A stretch of 64,000 bases of DNA from Chitinophagaceae bacterium. Its GTDB lineage: Bacteria > Bacteroidota > Bacteroidia > Chitinophagales > Chitinophagaceae. The notes beneath the pieces were generated by a model. It did not search any database, was not told the origin of the DNA, and worked only from the letters and a program-made list of their open reading frames with translations. Position numbers and translations under genes: made by a program. The stretch spans positions 62,001-126,000 of the forward strand of contig JAMLHK010000003.1 in assembly GCA_023957155.1 (NCBI GenBank), given 5' to 3'. Positions 63,931-64,000 of the stretch are shown piece after piece (within the stretch, counting starts at the first letter, position 1; every line of letters starts with the position of its first letter).

Positions 63931-64000
63931 TCAGGAAGAAAAAGAGAGCGGAACAGACTGGCTCAGCTTCTTTAAAGCAATACTCATCTGGTTTTCAACA
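63931..64000 (-). CDS. ECF sigma factor C-terminus, cut by window edge
   Basis: On the minus strand the frame reads VENQMSIALKKLSQSVPLSF and ends at a TGA (63933-63931). V-E-N-Q-M-x-x-A-L-x-x-L is the end of the region 4 recognition helix in Bacteroidota ECF sigma factors, and the gene is directly upstream of the FecR as expected. Only 22 residues are visible. Confidence 0.85.
   Translation of the reverse strand, partial: VENQMSIALKKLSQSVPLSFSS

Noticed and set aside
63679-63975. 98-residue plus-strand frame at the right edge
   Set aside because: Antisense to the start of FecR and the sigma C-terminus, which have clear family motifs.

Overview
The window looks like a chromosomal segment of a Bacteroidota bacterium, most likely a member of the Chitinophagaceae. 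Support comes from three SusC/SusD outer-membrane pairs, two FecR/ECF sigma control modules, a flexirubin-type aryl-polyene pigment cluster with a tyrosine ammonia-lyase, Bacteroidota-restricted small families (DUF6520-like, DUF6132-like, SusD-like), weak Shine-Dalgarno signals and dispersed palindromes. I saw no tRNA, rRNA or CRISPR array.

Layout. (1) 1-5789, minus strand: pigment operon in transcription order PaaK-like ligase, tyrosine ammonia-lyase, three tandem 24-codon ORFs, FabG-type reductase, ketosynthase, acyl carrier protein, and the start of an LpxL/HtrB-like acyltransferase running off the left edge. (2) 5790-6387: palindrome-rich non-coding stretch of unknown nature. (3) 6388-11312, minus: scpB, a stand-alone atpG, and a TonB-receptor-like barrel. 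(4) 11738-14066, plus: Tat-exported sugar isomerase/epimerase and Gfo/Idh/MocA oxidoreductase. (5) 14276-26772: an AraC regulator divergent from a polysaccharide-utilisation-like operon of SusC, SusD, two sialidase-fold (BNR) enzymes, a BASS-family anion transporter, an APH-fold kinase and an HpaI-type pyruvate aldolase. This is the most interesting metabolic unit: it reads like release, import, phosphorylation and aldol cleavage of an acidic 2-keto-3-deoxy sugar, with no canonical sialic acid or KDG gene. (6) 26882-30133: a lipoprotein joining SGNH hydrolase, beta-propeller, HEAT and cupredoxin domains. (7) 30164-32477: REP-like repeats around a RAYT transposase and an AT-rich orphan gene. 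(8) 32654-38713: another Tat oxidoreductase, an esterase, a triple-DUF2249 protein facing a hemerythrin, a metallo-beta-lactamase-fold lipase-like protein and an HTH protein. (9) 39061-47036: ECF sigma, FecR, STN-SusC, SusD and a thioredoxin-DUF3738 protein. (10) 47148-53940, minus: DUF6520-like and MauE-like proteins, an AraC regulator, a ThuA-propeller-cupredoxin lipoprotein and an oxidoreductase. (11) 54118-57227: small membrane proteins, a Tll0287-like haem lipoprotein, an FKBP and an HU-SPOR protein. (12) 57418-64000, minus: SusD, STN-SusC, FecR and the C-terminus of an ECF sigma factor cut by the right edge.

The three SusC/D loci are controlled differently. Locus 1 has no STN domain and sits beside an AraC gene; loci 2 and 3 have STN domains and sigma/FecR partners, so they probably sense substrate through the receptor. 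Start codons were moved inward from the longest open frame where a signal peptide, domain start or ATG argued for it; each case is stated.
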